Below are positions 41,970 through 52,179 of a DNA stretch of 64,000 bases, in pieces. The DNA is from Motilimonas cestriensis (lineage in GTDB: Bacteria; Pseudomonadota; Gammaproteobacteria; Enterobacterales; CBDFNC01): positions 38,883 through 102,882 of the forward strand of contig NZ_JAIMJA010000012.1 of the NCBI RefSeq assembly GCF_021295315.1, in the 5' to 3' direction. The notes beneath the pieces are model-generated. The model had not been told where the DNA came from and ran no database searches. It saw only the letters and a list, made by a program, of their open reading frames with translations. The stretch's first letter is position 1, and each line of letters begins with the position of its first letter. The position numbers were made by a program, and so were the translations under genes.

Positions 41970-44900
41970 TTAAACCAAAGACAGAAGCGCTTGCACCGGA
42001 TGCTTCAATTTTTCACCTTCAAAGCGTTTCACTTGGCTACGACATGAGTAGCCTGTTGCTAAGCATTGGTTATGATCGTGCTTCGCCAACTCTTGCTGCC
42101 AACTTAGGCTATAAATGCCCTTTGAGTTTTCATACTGCTTGGCGTCGTGACCATAGGTTCCTGCCATGCCACAACAACCGACACTGACTTCTTTTAGCTC
42201 AGCACCAAATGCTTTGAAAATTTTCTGCCAATCACTGGTTGAATTCGGCAGATTGGTCTTTTCAGTACAATGGCCAAATAAGTAGTAAGACATTTTATTT
42301 GCCGTCATCGGTTTGATATCAGCTAACTTAGGCGTTAGCCATTCTTGAAATAGCTCAACCTTAAAGTTGCCGCGTTCATCGCCTAAGGCTTTGTTGTATT
42401 CATCGCGATAACAAAGCACCAATGCAGGGTCGGTGCCTATCATTGGGATGTTAAGTTGTGCTACCTGATTTAAGAACTCTGCCGCTGTTTTGGCCGTTTT
42501 GGCAAAGTCGCGCAAGAAACCTTTAATGTGTTGCGGTTTGCCATTAGGTTTAAACGGTAAGATCACTGGATTAAAGCCCAGCTTTTCAGCTAATAAAACC
42601 AAATCACGCACTACATCCGCATCGTAATAACTGGTGAACGGGTCTTGCACTATCAATACCGTTTTATCGCGCTCAGCCGTCGACAACGCCGCTAACTTGT
42701 CCATATTAAATGCCATGGCACTATGGCCAGATAGCGAACGGGCGAGTGTCGGTTGACTTAATACCGGAATATCTACCATGCCCGTGGTTTTCGTGGCAAT
42801 TTTTTGTACCCAATCTTGCTTTAAGAACACATTAAACAAGCCCGGCGCTTTTGCCATCAAAGGTGTGTAAAGCTCAGAGTAGCCGACCAAGTAATCTTTT
42901 AATGAGCGTTGATAGCGACTGTAATATAAAAACATAAAACGCGATCTAAACGTTGGCACATCCACTTTAATCGGACATTGGCTCGAGCAGGCTTTACAGG
43001 CCAAACACCCTTCCATCGCTTCCATCACTTCGCCAGAGAAATCATATTGTCCGCGCTTTTTCGACCAAGTGTTTGCAAAACGCTTCACCAAACTGACATC
43101 GTTTTTGCCCGCAAGTAACTCTTTTTCAAGTTGGATAATATCCACGTTGTTATTCACTAACTGACGTAACCATTCGCGCATTAAGCCGGCACGGCCTTTT
43201 GGCGAATGACGACGGTCTTGCGTAATTTTACTCGATGGACACATAGGTGATGAGGCATCGTAGTTAAAACAAAGACCGTTACCGTTACAGTCTACTGCTT
43301 CAGTAAAGCTATCACGTACTTGCACTGGAATTTGGCGATCATAAAAGCCGCGTTTAACGGCATCAACGCTAACCAGCGCCTCATCAGACTCATAAGGGGT
43401 ACAAATTTTACCGGGGTTAACGCGGTTATCTGGATCAAAGGCAGACTTAATCTTACGCAGCTCACTGAATAAGGTATTACCAAAAAACGCCGGACCGTAT
43501 TCCGAGCGAAACCCCTTCCCGTGCTCGCCCCACATTAAACCTTTGTATTTCGCTGTCAGCGCCACCACTTTATCGGAAACATCGCGCATTAATACTTCTT
43601 GTAGTGGATCGCACATATCCAACGCAGGACGCACGTGTAATACACCTGCATCAACATGGCCGAACATGCCGTAGTTTAAGCCTTTGCCGTCAAGTAGGGC
43701 GCGAAATTCCATAATAAAATCTGCAAGGTTTTCTGGTGGCACACAAGTGTCTTCGGCAAACGCAACCGGCTTAGCACGGCCTTTAGCGGCGCCTAATAAA
43801 CCCACTGCTTTTTTACGCATACCATAAATACGATTTAAGCCCGCTAAATCATCACACACTTGGTAGCCAATAATGCCATCTTCACCATTTGCGATTTTGT
43901 TATCTAGCAATTGACAAAGGGTGGCGATTTTTTCAGCTTGCTTATCTTTATCATGCTCGGCGTATTCCACCATGTTCAAGCCGTCCATTTCTTTGTCAGG
44001 CACGTCTTGAATCAAATCAGATACGCTGTGCCACACAATGTCTTGCTTGGCTAAATTCAAGACTTTGGAATCAACGGTTTCAACACTCAGGGCATTGGCT
44101 TTGACCAAAAATGGCGCATTGCGCAGCGCTGACTCAAAGCTATTGTACTTTACATTGATAAGGGCACGATATTTAGGGATGGGTGTAATATTCAGTTTAG
44201 CTTCGGTAATAAAAGCCAATGAGCCTTCAGAGCCACATAAAATTCGGCTTAAATCGACCGCACCCGTTTCAGCGTCATAAACGTGCTTTAAGTCATAACC
44301 GGTTAAAAAGCGGTTTAACTTAGGAAAGCGTTGTTCAATTTCTTGCTGCATGGCTTCACAAGTGCTGAGCACTTGGCGGTATATTTTACCCACGCTGCCC
44401 TGCAGCTCGGCCAACTGCTTAGCTTGCTCGTTACTCACAGGGGCTGAATCTAATACCGTACCATCGACTAATACCGAGGTAAGCGCCAATACATGATCAC
44501 TGGTTTTACCGTATTTCAGCGAGCCTTGACCCGACGCATCGGTATTGATCATACCGCCAATAGTGGCGCGATTACTGGTTGATAAGTCTGGCGAGAAGAA
44601 GAAGCCATGTGGGCGCAATGCGTCGTTGAGCTGATCTTTAATCACTCCCGACTGAACACGTACCCAACCCTCAGCCACATTGACTTCTAACACCTTGTTC
44701 ATGTGACGAGATAAGTCCACCACAATGTCTTGAGTCAGTGATTGGCCATTGGTGCCGGTGCCACCCCCACGAGGTGAAAAACGTACTTGCTGATATTCAG
44801 GCTGACTGGCCAATTGCGTTAAAATAACCAGATCTTGCTGGTGCTTTGGCAATACCACGGCCTGTGGCAAACTTTGATACACCGAGTTATCGGTGGCAAC

Positions 44901-45020
44901 CGCTAAACGACTGGCATAAGACTTTTCAATATCACCAGCAAAAGCTGTTGCGGCTAATGCATCTAAAAAAGATAAGGCGTTTGAATCAATGTTTTCTTGA
45001 TGACTTAAAATGGGGATCAT
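41970..45020 (-). CDS. ydiJ: FAD/Fe-S oxidoreductase YdiJ (D-2-hydroxyacid dehydrogenase family)
   Basis: A 1016-aa fused flavoprotein and iron-sulfur protein. An FAD-binding type 4 domain (about 45-270, with SPRGGGTGTNGQSL) and an FAD-oxidase C-terminal domain (to about 540) are followed by a ferredoxin-like region (CLACKACSSQCPIKVD) and CCG-type domains (SVGCCGMAGTYG, then CLATGYSCRSQ). An additional CNGNGLC...MCPSS cluster sits before the ferredoxin part. Recent work assigns D-2-hydroxyglutarate dehydrogenase activity to YdiJ proteins; D-lactate dehydrogenases share the fold, so the substrate is by orthology. Confidence 0.92.
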   Translation of the reverse strand: MIPILSHQENIDSNALSFLDALAATAFAGDIEKSYASRLAVATDNSVYQSLPQAVVLPKHQQDLVILTQLASQPEYQQVRFSPRGGGTGTNGQSLTQDIVVDLSRHMNKVLEVNVAEGWVRVQSGVIKDQLNDALRPHGFFFSPDLSTSNRATIGGMINTDASGQGSLKYGKTSDHVLALTSVLVDGTVLDSAPVSNEQAKQLAELQGSVGKIYRQVLSTCEAMQQEIEQRFPKLNRFLTGYDLKHVYDAETGAVDLSRILCGSEGSLAFITEAKLNITPIPKYRALINVKYNSFESALRNAPFLVKANALSVETVDSKVLNLAKQDIVWHSVSDLIQDVPDKEMDGLNMVEYAEHDKDKQAEKIATLCQLLDNKIANGEDGIIGYQVCDDLAGLNRIYGMRKKAVGLLGAAKGRAKPVAFAEDTCVPPENLADFIMEFRALLDGKGLNYGMFGHVDAGVLHVRPALDMCDPLQEVLMRDVSDKVVALTAKYKGLMWGEHGKGFRSEYGPAFFGNTLFSELRKIKSAFDPDNRVNPGKICTPYESDEALVSVDAVKRGFYDRQIPVQVRDSFTEAVDCNGNGLCFNYDASSPMCPSSKITQDRRHSPKGRAGLMREWLRQLVNNNVDIIQLEKELLAGKNDVSLVKRFANTWSKKRGQYDFSGEVMEAMEGCLACKACSSQCPIKVDVPTFRSRFMFLYYSRYQRSLKDYLVGYSELYTPLMAKAPGLFNVFLKQDWVQKIATKTTGMVDIPVLSQPTLARSLSGHSAMAFNMDKLAALSTAERDKTVLIVQDPFTSYYDADVVRDLVLLAEKLGFNPVILPFKPNGKPQHIKGFLRDFAKTAKTAAEFLNQVAQLNIPMIGTDPALVLCYRDEYNKALGDERGNFKVELFQEWLTPKLADIKPMTANKMSYYLFGHCTEKTNLPNSTSDWQKIFKAFGAELKEVSVGCCGMAGTYGHDAKQYENSKGIYSLSWQQELAKHDHNQCLATGYSCRSQVKRFEGEKLKHPVQALLSLV

Positions 45021-45126
45021 TTGCTCACAGGTCCCTGTAATACACGCATAATAATAGTGAGCCGATTATACCAAAATACGCTTAAAAATCCTGTCTATCT
45101 CACAGTTTTAAATTGCTTAAAAACAA

Positions 45127-45157
45127 AAAATGCTGCTTTCGTTAAAAAGCAGCATTT
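45127..45157 (-). terminator. Terminator after aroC
   Basis: Stem AAATGCTGCTTT/AAGCAGCATTT followed by T on the minus strand. It lies 26 nt beyond the aroC stop. Confidence 0.85.
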
Positions 45158-45182
45158 CGTTTCAACTAGCAAAGCTATAACC

Positions 45183-46268
45183 CTATATTTTAGGGGTTTG
45201 CGTCACTACATCGTTATTTTGTGCACGGTGGCGCAGGTAATGATCCATTAAGGTAATGGCCATCATGGCTTCAGCAATCGGCACAGCGCGAATGCCCACA
45301 CAAGGATCGTGACGTCCCTTAGTGATCATTTCCGTCGGCTCACCATCCACCGTAATGGTTTTACCCGGAATAGTGATACTAGACGTCGGCTTAAGGGCAA
45401 TGTGCGCAATAATGTCCTGACCCGTTGAAATGCCGCCTAACACACCACCAGAGTGATTTGATGTGAAACCTTCTGGCGTTAATTCATCGCGGTGCTGGGT
45501 GCCTTTTTGATTGACCACGTCAAAGCCATCACCAATTTCAACACCCTTCACGGCATTGATGCTCATTAGCGCATGGGCCAAGTCGGCATCAAGGCGATCA
45601 AATACCGGTTCACCTAATCCTACAGGCACTTTTTGCGCAACCACAGTGATCTTAGCGCCAATTGAATCGCCCTCTTTTTTCAAGTCGCGCATGTATTGGT
45701 CAAGCTGCTCTAACTTACTGGCATCAGGGAAAAAGAACGGGTTTTGTTCAATTTGGTCCCAATCAATGGTCTCGGCTTTGATATCAGCCATTTGGCTCAT
45801 ATAGGCACGCACGGTAATGCCATGCTTTTCAAATAGGTATTTTTTCGCGATTGAGCCAGCCGCCACCCGCATTGCGGTTTCACGTGCACTGGAGCGACCG
45901 CCGCCACGATAATCGCGATGACCAAATTTCTGATGGTAAGTGTAATCAGCGTGACCGGGACGAAATAGTCCTGAAATAGCCGAGTAATCTTGCGAACGTT
46001 GATCGGTATTTTCAATCAATAAGCCTATGCTACAGCCGGTGGTTTTACCTTCAAATACACCCGATAGAATACGCACTTGGTCTGGCTCACGGCGCTGTGT
46101 CGTGTAGCGCGATGTACCCGGTTTACGTCGGTCTAAATCTGCCTGTAAGTCGGCTTCTGAAATTTCTAAGCCCGGTGGTACGCCATCGACGACGCATCCC
46201 AAAGCCACACCATGGCTTTCACCAAAAGTAGAAATTCTAAATAACTGTCCGAAACTGTTCCCTGCCAT
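45183..46268 (-). CDS. aroC: Chorismate synthase
   Basis: The last shikimate-pathway enzyme, converting EPSP to chorismate with reduced FMN as cofactor. The 361 residues have the three family signatures: [18 protein letters not shown] near the N-terminus, [23 protein letters not shown] in the middle and [17 protein letters not shown] near the C-terminus. Starts 19 nt after prmB, so it is likely co-transcribed. The neighbouring mepA of enterobacteria is absent. Confidence 0.98.
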   Translation of the reverse strand: MAGNSFGQLFRISTFGESHGVALGCVVDGVPPGLEISEADLQADLDRRKPGTSRYTTQRREPDQVRILSGVFEGKTTGCSIGLLIENTDQRSQDYSAISGLFRPGHADYTYHQKFGHRDYRGGGRSSARETAMRVAAGSIAKKYLFEKHGITVRAYMSQMADIKAETIDWDQIEQNPFFFPDASKLEQLDQYMRDLKKEGDSIGAKITVVAQKVPVGLGEPVFDRLDADLAHALMSINAVKGVEIGDGFDVVNQKGTQHRDELTPEGFTSNHSGGVLGGISTGQDIIAHIALKPTSSITIPGKTITVDGEPTEMITKGRHDPCVGIRAVPIAEAMMAITLMDHYLRHRAQNNDVVTQTPKI

Positions 46269-46286
46269 GCCTTTACTTCCTAAAAA

Positions 46287-47210
46287 TTAAACGGAAAACA
46301 CCTGTTGATGCTGCTTTAATTGTGCTTGTGTCAACATAAACACCCCGTGGCCACCTTGCTCAAATTCAAGCCAAGTAAACGGCACATCTGGGTATGCTTG
46401 TTCGAGGTGGATTTGTGAATTCCCGACTTCTACAAATAATACGCCATTTTCAGTTAGCATATCTGCTGCTTGCGCCAGCATACGGCGCACTAAATCTAAT
46501 CCGTCAAAGCCTGCCGCTAAGCCTAGTTCAGGCTCATGGTGAAACTCATCGGGTAAACTGTCCATGTCTTCTTGGTCCACATAAGGTGGATTAGATACGA
46601 TCAAGTCGTACTTGTGGCCTTTCAACTCATCAAATAAATCTGACTGCATCGGGAAAACTTGTTGCTCTAAACCGTGATCGCAAATATTGATTTGCGCCAC
46701 ATCAAGGGCGTCAATGGAAATATCTACCGCATCCACTTCGGCCTCAGGAAAAGCATGAGCACAAGCGATCGCAATACACGCACTACCGGTACATAAATCT
46801 AATACTCGCGTAGGCTGCTCTGACACCCAAGGGGCAAAACCTTGTAAAATTAACTCAGCGAACGGTGAACGCGGCACTAATACACGTTCGTCAACGTAAA
46901 ATTCTAGTCCTGCAAACCAAGCTCGATTAATTAAATAGGCGGTTGGGATACGTTTAACAATACGTTTCACCACCAAGGCCACCAGCGCTTCACGCTCACT
47001 TTTTGTCAGTTTAGCTTGGCTCACATCGGGGCCAATATTAAGAGGCAAATGTAAACTTGGCAAAATTAATTGCACCGCTTCATCCCAGGCGTTATCACTG
47101 CCATGGCCATAAAATAAGCCATTCGCACTAAATTGCGAAGCGCTCCAGCGGATCATGTCGCCGATGGTTTGCAGTTCTGCAACAGCTTCGGCTTGCAAAT
47201 TCTTGTCCAA
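46287..47210 (-). CDS. prmB: Ribosomal protein L3 glutamine methyltransferase
   Basis: An SAM-dependent methyltransferase that modifies a glutamine of ribosomal protein L3. The 307-aa sequence has motif [17 protein letters not shown] and the catalytic NPPY ([12 protein letters not shown]), which binds glutamine side chains. It is close to PrmC, but the aroC-prmB/smrB context identifies PrmB. Divergent from smrB across 68 nt. Confidence 0.96.
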   Translation of the reverse strand: MDKNLQAEAVAELQTIGDMIRWSASQFSANGLFYGHGSDNAWDEAVQLILPSLHLPLNIGPDVSQAKLTKSEREALVALVVKRIVKRIPTAYLINRAWFAGLEFYVDERVLVPRSPFAELILQGFAPWVSEQPTRVLDLCTGSACIAIACAHAFPEAEVDAVDISIDALDVAQINICDHGLEQQVFPMQSDLFDELKGHKYDLIVSNPPYVDQEDMDSLPDEFHHEPELGLAAGFDGLDLVRRMLAQAADMLTENGVLFVEVGNSQIHLEQAYPDVPFTWLEFEQGGHGVFMLTQAQLKQHQQVFSV

Positions 47211-47278
47211 ATTTCACTCCAACTCGGTTAGTATTGCCGGTTTTACACTCATTCAATTGAATTATCAGGGGCCCAGAG

Positions 47279-47824
47279 ATGACAAACAAAGAAGATCTAG
47301 ACGACTTTTCTCTGTTTAAAGATGCAGTATCCGGTGCCCGTAAGATAAAGCAGGATACCATAAAACCGGATAAACCTAGGATCAAGGAAAAAATTCAGCG
47401 CCAAGAAATAAAACATGACCGCGTACGTGATGAGTTAGAGAAGGATTATTTTTCTGATTTGTACGAGCCGCACCTCGAAGAGCAAGGCCCAACGCGCTAT
47501 ATTCGCCCCAGTGCGGATAAGTATGAGCTTAAAAAGTTGCGCCGTGGTGATTACGCGCCAGAGATTTATTTGGACCTGCATGGACTAACCCAACAGCAAG
47601 CCAAAGCTGAGTTAGCCGCCTTAATCCGAGAATGTAAAAAACGCCACTATCAAACGTGCTGCGTGATGCATGGTATTGGCACTCATGTCCTCAAACGCAA
47701 AACGCCGCTTTGGTTGGCACAACACCCTGATGTGGTGGCATTCCATCAAGCGCCGTTAGAATTTGGCGGTAATGGCGCGCTGTTAGTACTGATTGAAATA
47801 GAAGAAATGTACGCGCGCCGTTAA
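47279..47824 (+). CDS. smrB: SmrB, ribosome-collision endonuclease
   Basis: A 181-aa Smr-domain protein. E. coli SmrB cleaves mRNA between collided ribosomes and so starts rescue. The N-terminal third is polar and helical; the Smr domain (about 95-180) has YLDLHGLTQQQAK and the catalytic-loop region HGIGTHVLKRKTPLWL. Located divergently from prmB as in E. coli. Confidence 0.94.
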   Translation: MTNKEDLDDFSLFKDAVSGARKIKQDTIKPDKPRIKEKIQRQEIKHDRVRDELEKDYFSDLYEPHLEEQGPTRYIRPSADKYELKKLRRGDYAPEIYLDLHGLTQQQAKAELAALIRECKKRHYQTCCVMHGIGTHVLKRKTPLWLAQHPDVVAFHQAPLEFGGNGALLVLIEIEEMYARR

Positions 47825-47838
47825 AACCGAATCAACGC

Positions 47839-48048
47839 TTATGCTGCTGTGGCTAAACGTAGCGCTTTAATATGCTTGTTCACCTCTGAAGCGGTTTTTT
47901 TATAATGTAATGGCGCCTGCTCTGTAAAGAGTAACTTCGCTTGGTTAAATTCAAACCGTCCCACGCCTTGAATAAAAATTTGGCCTTTAAAGTAGCTTTT
48001 CACGTATTTTGCAATTTTCACTGGGTTATACACTTTAAACTCTTTCAT
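47839..48048 (-). CDS. Small protein of unknown function
   Basis: A 69-aa basic soluble protein (MKEFKVYNPVKIAKYVK...). No known motif is recognised. AGG lies close to the ATG (GCAGGTAATG). It converges with smrB at a 14-nt gap, with its upstream side facing the repeat element at 48145-48532. Coding status is plausible from size, start signal and lack of overlap. Confidence 0.6.
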   Translation of the reverse strand: MKEFKVYNPVKIAKYVKSYFKGQIFIQGVGRFEFNQAKLLFTEQAPLHYKKTASEVNKHIKALRLATAA

Positions 48049-48144
48049 TACCTGCTCAGCTCTTATGTTTTAAGAAACCCGAGCAGCATAAAGAGACTGT
48101 GTGACAGTTTTATATCAAACAATTGTCATCTTGGTGACAAGATC

Positions 48145-48532
48145 TATACCCAAACTACTTGGAGTTGCAGGTAGGTGGCAAGTGAGTGAACCTCATGAGC
48201 ATAGATATACCCAAGACACCTCAAGATGCAGGATTCAGAGCCGCTCATTCTGTTTAGTTTGAGGCAAAAAGACGAAGTAATGGTGATCCCTTGCGAGGCT
48301 TTTTAACGAAAAAATGAACATAATGAGCGGCTCCCAAAGGGCGAGTTTTGTAGGCTGTTATGCTTTGTTGCTGATTTTCAACGTAGAACAACTATGTCTC
48401 AAATCAGCGTCGCGCCTAACAGCCTACAAATTCTCGCTGAACAAGCATCTTGAGGTAACTTGGGTATAAACTATGTGATTGGGGTGAACGAGCTTAGCCA
48501 ACACCGCTGCAGCTTCAAGTAGAAAGGGTATA
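48145..48532. mobile_element. MITE-like nested inverted-repeat element
   Basis: A non-coding 388-bp element. The outer termini are imperfect inverted repeats: TATACCCAAACTACTTGGAG (from 48145) against the complement of the sequence ending GGGTATA at 48532, continuing inward for about 60 bp. At its apex sits a second element, 48206-48468, with 24-bp termini TATACCCAAG...CCTCAAGATGC that differ at two positions. Inside are two further stem-loops (GAGCCGCTCATT/AATGAGCGGCTC and TTGTAGGCTGTTA/TAACAGCCTACAA). The right end is 2 nt from the sixA stop codon. It encodes no transposase, so it would depend on one elsewhere. Confidence 0.75.
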
Positions 48533-48534
48533 TA

Positions 48535-49011
48535 TCAAAATTGAAATAAGCTATGGGGGGCGTGTAAGAAGTGTAATTGGCCTTGTAGATCATCGTCTAG
48601 TTCAATGCAAGCGATGCCGCTGGTGGCAAAAATAGGCGAGCCTTCATCAGGGCAGAGCTCACCCACCAAATAACCCACCAAAGGCAGATGGGAAACAATA
48701 AGTACTTGTTTCATGCCTTGCTCTGCTAACTGAAATAAATGATTAGCCACGGCAGTCGTATTGCCTGAAGGTGTTAAAAAAGCTAACTCCTCAAGTGACG
48801 AGGCCTGAGGCAAGTGGGGTTGAATAGCATTGAGTGTCTGCTGGGCCCGTAAATATGGGCTGCACAAAATATGATCTAACTCGCTCACCTGCGGCGCCAA
48901 CCAACGCGCCATTTTTACCGATTCATCATGTCCTTGTTGCGTAAGCGGACGCAGCGCATCGGTTTTTGCCATCATTTCTGCTTGGCCATGGCGCATAATA
49001 TAAACAAGCAT
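48535..49011 (-). CDS. sixA: Phosphohistidine phosphatase SixA
   Basis: A 158-aa histidine phosphatase of the phosphoglycerate-mutase-like superfamily. The catalytic RHG motif is at residues 7-9, with H8 as nucleophile as in E. coli SixA, and the second histidine is in IVSHLPLVGYL. It dephosphorylates phosphohistidine in phosphorelays; recent work in E. coli points to the nitrogen phosphotransferase system. AGGTG precedes the ATG. The stop codon lies just beside the repeat element, but the length is normal. Confidence 0.93.
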   Translation of the reverse strand: MLVYIMRHGQAEMMAKTDALRPLTQQGHDESVKMARWLAPQVSELDHILCSPYLRAQQTLNAIQPHLPQASSLEELAFLTPSGNTTAVANHLFQLAEQGMKQVLIVSHLPLVGYLVGELCPDEGSPIFATSGIACIELDDDLQGQLHFLHAPHSLFQF

Positions 49012-49180
49012 TAAACATCACCTGAAAGAGCTTTATAAGTAATGGGCTAGTTTACGTTGCTATCGCTTTTGGTAAAAGCACTTGCATCAAATTAATGAGA
49101 TTTGTTTGCTAGCTAATTTTTACGCCATAATAACAAATACAAATGAGAACGCCTTGGTTTTATGCTCTTTTTAGGTCATT

Positions 49181-51997
49181 GTGGTAATGGGCCTTGTTTC
49201 TTTTAAATACACCGGAGCCGCTATCTTGCTAAAAAGTCCTAATGACAAAAAAGACTACCAATTTTTAACCTTAACGAATCAGCTTAAGGTGTTGTTAATT
49301 CACGACCCTAAGGCAAGCTCTGCAGCAGCCTCAATGGCGGTGAATGTCGGCCACTTCCACGATCCTATTGAACGCCAAGGCATGGCGCATTTTCTTGAGC
49401 ATATGTTGTTCTTAGGCACTGAAAAATACCCACAAAGCGGCGAATATCAGCGTTTTATTAATCAGCACGGCGGCAGTAATAATGCGTGGACCGGCACAGA
49501 GTTCACCAACTTCTTTTTTGATATAGACCCCCAATATCTTGAAGCCGCCTTAGATCGTTTTAGCCAATTTTTTATCGCGCCACTTTTTACCTCAGAATTA
49601 GTGGACAAAGAACGTCAAGCGATTGAATCTGAGTACCAACTTAAGCTTAATGATGACGTGCGCCGACAATATCAAGTGCATAAAGAAACCGTTAACCCCG
49701 CCCACCCTTTTGCCAAGTTTTCGGTCGGCAACAGCCAAACCCTAGCCGATACCGAGCAAAGCCTAGCGCGAGAGGACTTAATCGCTTTTTATCAACAGCA
49801 ATACTGTGCGTCGCGGATGACGTTAGTGATTTCGTCTAATCATCAATTAGATGAGCTCGCACCATGGGCACAGCACTACTTTGGCAACATCATCGACAAA
49901 CAACTGCCTAAATGGGCAATTGAAGCGCCGCTCTATACCGAAGCTGAACTGGAACTTGAGATACATGTACAACCAGTGAAAGACCACAAGAAACTGTTTG
50001 TGGCTTTTGCACTACCTTGTATCGATCACTACTACAAAACTAAACCCCTCACCTATCTTAGTCATATTTTAGGTAATGAGTATCCAGACAGCCTGTTTTC
50101 AGTGCTAAAACAACAAGGTTTAATCAACAGTTTAAGCGCTGGTGGCGGGGTCAGTGGCTCCAATTTTAAAGATTTTAATATTTCATTTGGTTTAACAGAT
50201 AAAGGGCTAGCAGAGCGCGATGAAATAGTTAATCAACTGTTTGCCTATATTGCTCAAATAAAACAACAAGGCCTCAACAGTTGGCGCTACCGTGAAAAGC
50301 AAGCCATTGTTGAGCAAGCGTACCAATTTCAAGAAACCAGTCGCCCTATCGACGTGGTGTCTCATTTAAGCATCAATTTACATCACTACGAGCCTGAGCA
50401 TGTGATCTACGGCGACTATATTATGGCCGGATTTGATGAAGCGGAACTGCGCCAGTTACTTGACTACTTTTCCCCCAGCAATATGCGCATGTTAGTCAGC
50501 GCAGCAGGGCTGACTACCGATAAAGAAGCCGCTTGGTACTTTACCCCTTATGCAGTGAAAAAAATTGAGCCTGAGCGAATTGCCCACTGGCAACAAATCG
50601 GTATCAACCCGTTACTTAAATTACCCCCGCCTAACCCCTTTATCGTCTTAGGGTTAAACGGCACGCAAACCGGCCCCACCACAGAAAAGCCAATTATTCT
50701 AAGAGATCAGGCTGGGTTTCGTGTTTGGTACAAAAAAGACAATACCTTTAACGTCCCTAAAGGCAGTCTCTACATCGCGGTTGATTCAGAGCACGCGGTA
50801 AAAAGTATTCGCCATATTGCCATGACACGATTGGCGGTAGAGTTATTTTTAGACTTGCTCACCGAAATCACCTATCCCGCCGAAATAGCAGGACTAGGCT
50901 ATCGTATCTACTCTCATCAAGGTGGCTTTACCCTGCACTTTAGTGGCCTAACCGCAAAGCAATATTTATTAGTGCAACTGGTGCTCAGTACCCGTAAATT
51001 CGGCAAAGTTGACTCTGACCGATTTGAGCACATTAAAAGCCAACTCATCCGCAGCTGGAAAAACCAAAAGCAAGGCAAACCTATTTCACAGCTATTTAGT
51101 CAGCTCACCTCACTGCTGCAACCTGCCAACCCACCCGCCAGCTTAATGGCCAAGGCGATCAGTGACGTCACGGTAGACGAAATGCCCGGATTTGTTGAGC
51201 AGCTATACAAACAAGTACATATTGAAGTGCTTGCTCACGGCGATTGGCAACAACAAGAAATTGAGACCTTAGCCGATTACTTACTGAAAGAGCTGGCACC
51301 AAACAGCACGCCGGGGGCAGAAACTAAGCGCAGATTAGTCGATATATCCCGCAAAGGCAGTTTAGTGCGCGAGGTAAATTGCGATCATAATGATTCCGCC
51401 ATGATAGTGTATTACCAATCAATGCACACCACACCGATGCACGTGGCCCGCTACACCTTAGCTAACCATATAATGTCTACCACCTTCTTTCATGAATTAC
51501 GCACGCGTAAGCAACTTGGCTATGTCGTGGGCAGTGGCAACTTGCCGCTCAATCGTCATCCGGGGATAATTTTTTACATTCAAAGCCCGGTCGCCGGGCC
51601 ACAACATTTATTACGCTGTATTGACGAGTTTATTGACACCTTTGCTTTAGTGTTAATGGAGCTCACCCAAGCGCAATGGGAAATAAGCAAACAGGGATTA
51701 ATCAGCCAAATAACCGAAAAAGACGCTAACCTAAAAAGCCGTAGCCAACGTTACTGGGCTAGCATAGGTAATAAAGACTGGCGTTTTGACCAACGTGAAC
51801 AAGTGGCCAGTGCCTTAGAAATAATGACGCGTGCAGATTTGATCCGTTTTATCACACAATTAAAATCACGTATTTCCGATAGAGTGATCATGTGCAGTTA
51901 CGGCTCAGCGCACGACGGCAGCGATAAACTCACCCAAGGTAACTTTATTTGGGATCCGGGCGAATTTAAACTGATGGCACCGAAATTTATTAATTAA
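49181..51997 (+). CDS. Insulinase-family (M16) zinc protease
   Basis: A 938-aa peptidase of the pitrilysin/insulin-degrading-enzyme class. The inverted zinc motif HFLEH is at residues 70-74, and the distal zinc-ligand glutamate lies about 75 residues later in ERQAIESEY. Four M16 half-domains can be followed, with the NPAHPFAKFSVGN block typical of the family. It cuts short polypeptides. Unlike E. coli PtrA there is no signal peptide, so it looks cytoplasmic. The start is uncertain: GTG at 49181 (AGG 5 nt upstream), ATG at 49187, or TTG at 49225 with a good GGAG. Confidence 0.9.
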   Translation: MVMGLVSFKYTGAAILLKSPNDKKDYQFLTLTNQLKVLLIHDPKASSAAASMAVNVGHFHDPIERQGMAHFLEHMLFLGTEKYPQSGEYQRFINQHGGSNNAWTGTEFTNFFFDIDPQYLEAALDRFSQFFIAPLFTSELVDKERQAIESEYQLKLNDDVRRQYQVHKETVNPAHPFAKFSVGNSQTLADTEQSLAREDLIAFYQQQYCASRMTLVISSNHQLDELAPWAQHYFGNIIDKQLPKWAIEAPLYTEAELELEIHVQPVKDHKKLFVAFALPCIDHYYKTKPLTYLSHILGNEYPDSLFSVLKQQGLINSLSAGGGVSGSNFKDFNISFGLTDKGLAERDEIVNQLFAYIAQIKQQGLNSWRYREKQAIVEQAYQFQETSRPIDVVSHLSINLHHYEPEHVIYGDYIMAGFDEAELRQLLDYFSPSNMRMLVSAAGLTTDKEAAWYFTPYAVKKIEPERIAHWQQIGINPLLKLPPPNPFIVLGLNGTQTGPTTEKPIILRDQAGFRVWYKKDNTFNVPKGSLYIAVDSEHAVKSIRHIAMTRLAVELFLDLLTEITYPAEIAGLGYRIYSHQGGFTLHFSGLTAKQYLLVQLVLSTRKFGKVDSDRFEHIKSQLIRSWKNQKQGKPISQLFSQLTSLLQPANPPASLMAKAISDVTVDEMPGFVEQLYKQVHIEVLAHGDWQQQEIETLADYLLKELAPNSTPGAETKRRLVDISRKGSLVREVNCDHNDSAMIVYYQSMHTTPMHVARYTLANHIMSTTFFHELRTRKQLGYVVGSGNLPLNRHPGIIFYIQSPVAGPQHLLRCIDEFIDTFALVLMELTQAQWEISKQGLISQITEKDANLKSRSQRYWASIGNKDWRFDQREQVASALEIMTRADLIRFITQLKSRISDRVIMCSYGSAHDGSDKLTQGNFIWDPGEFKLMAPKFIN

Positions 51998-52098
51998 CCC
52001 CGAACGCGAAATTTGCCGGAAAAAATACTCTATCCATTGATAGCGGACTAAAGCAGCGCTGGAGTTAATTGACAATCTTGCCTGTTTTGGCGTAAAAC

Positions 52099-52125
52099 AA
52101 TAAGCCGAGCAATGCTCGGCTTATT
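52099..52125. terminator. Bidirectional terminator
   Basis: A perfect 12-bp stem AATAAGCCGAGC/GCTCGGCTTATT with an AAT loop between the convergent M16 protease and VOC genes. Confidence 0.8.
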
Positions 52126-52179
52126 TCATCGCGGTAATATCAATAAATACAAGCCATTACATCATGCGCAGCGATCACA

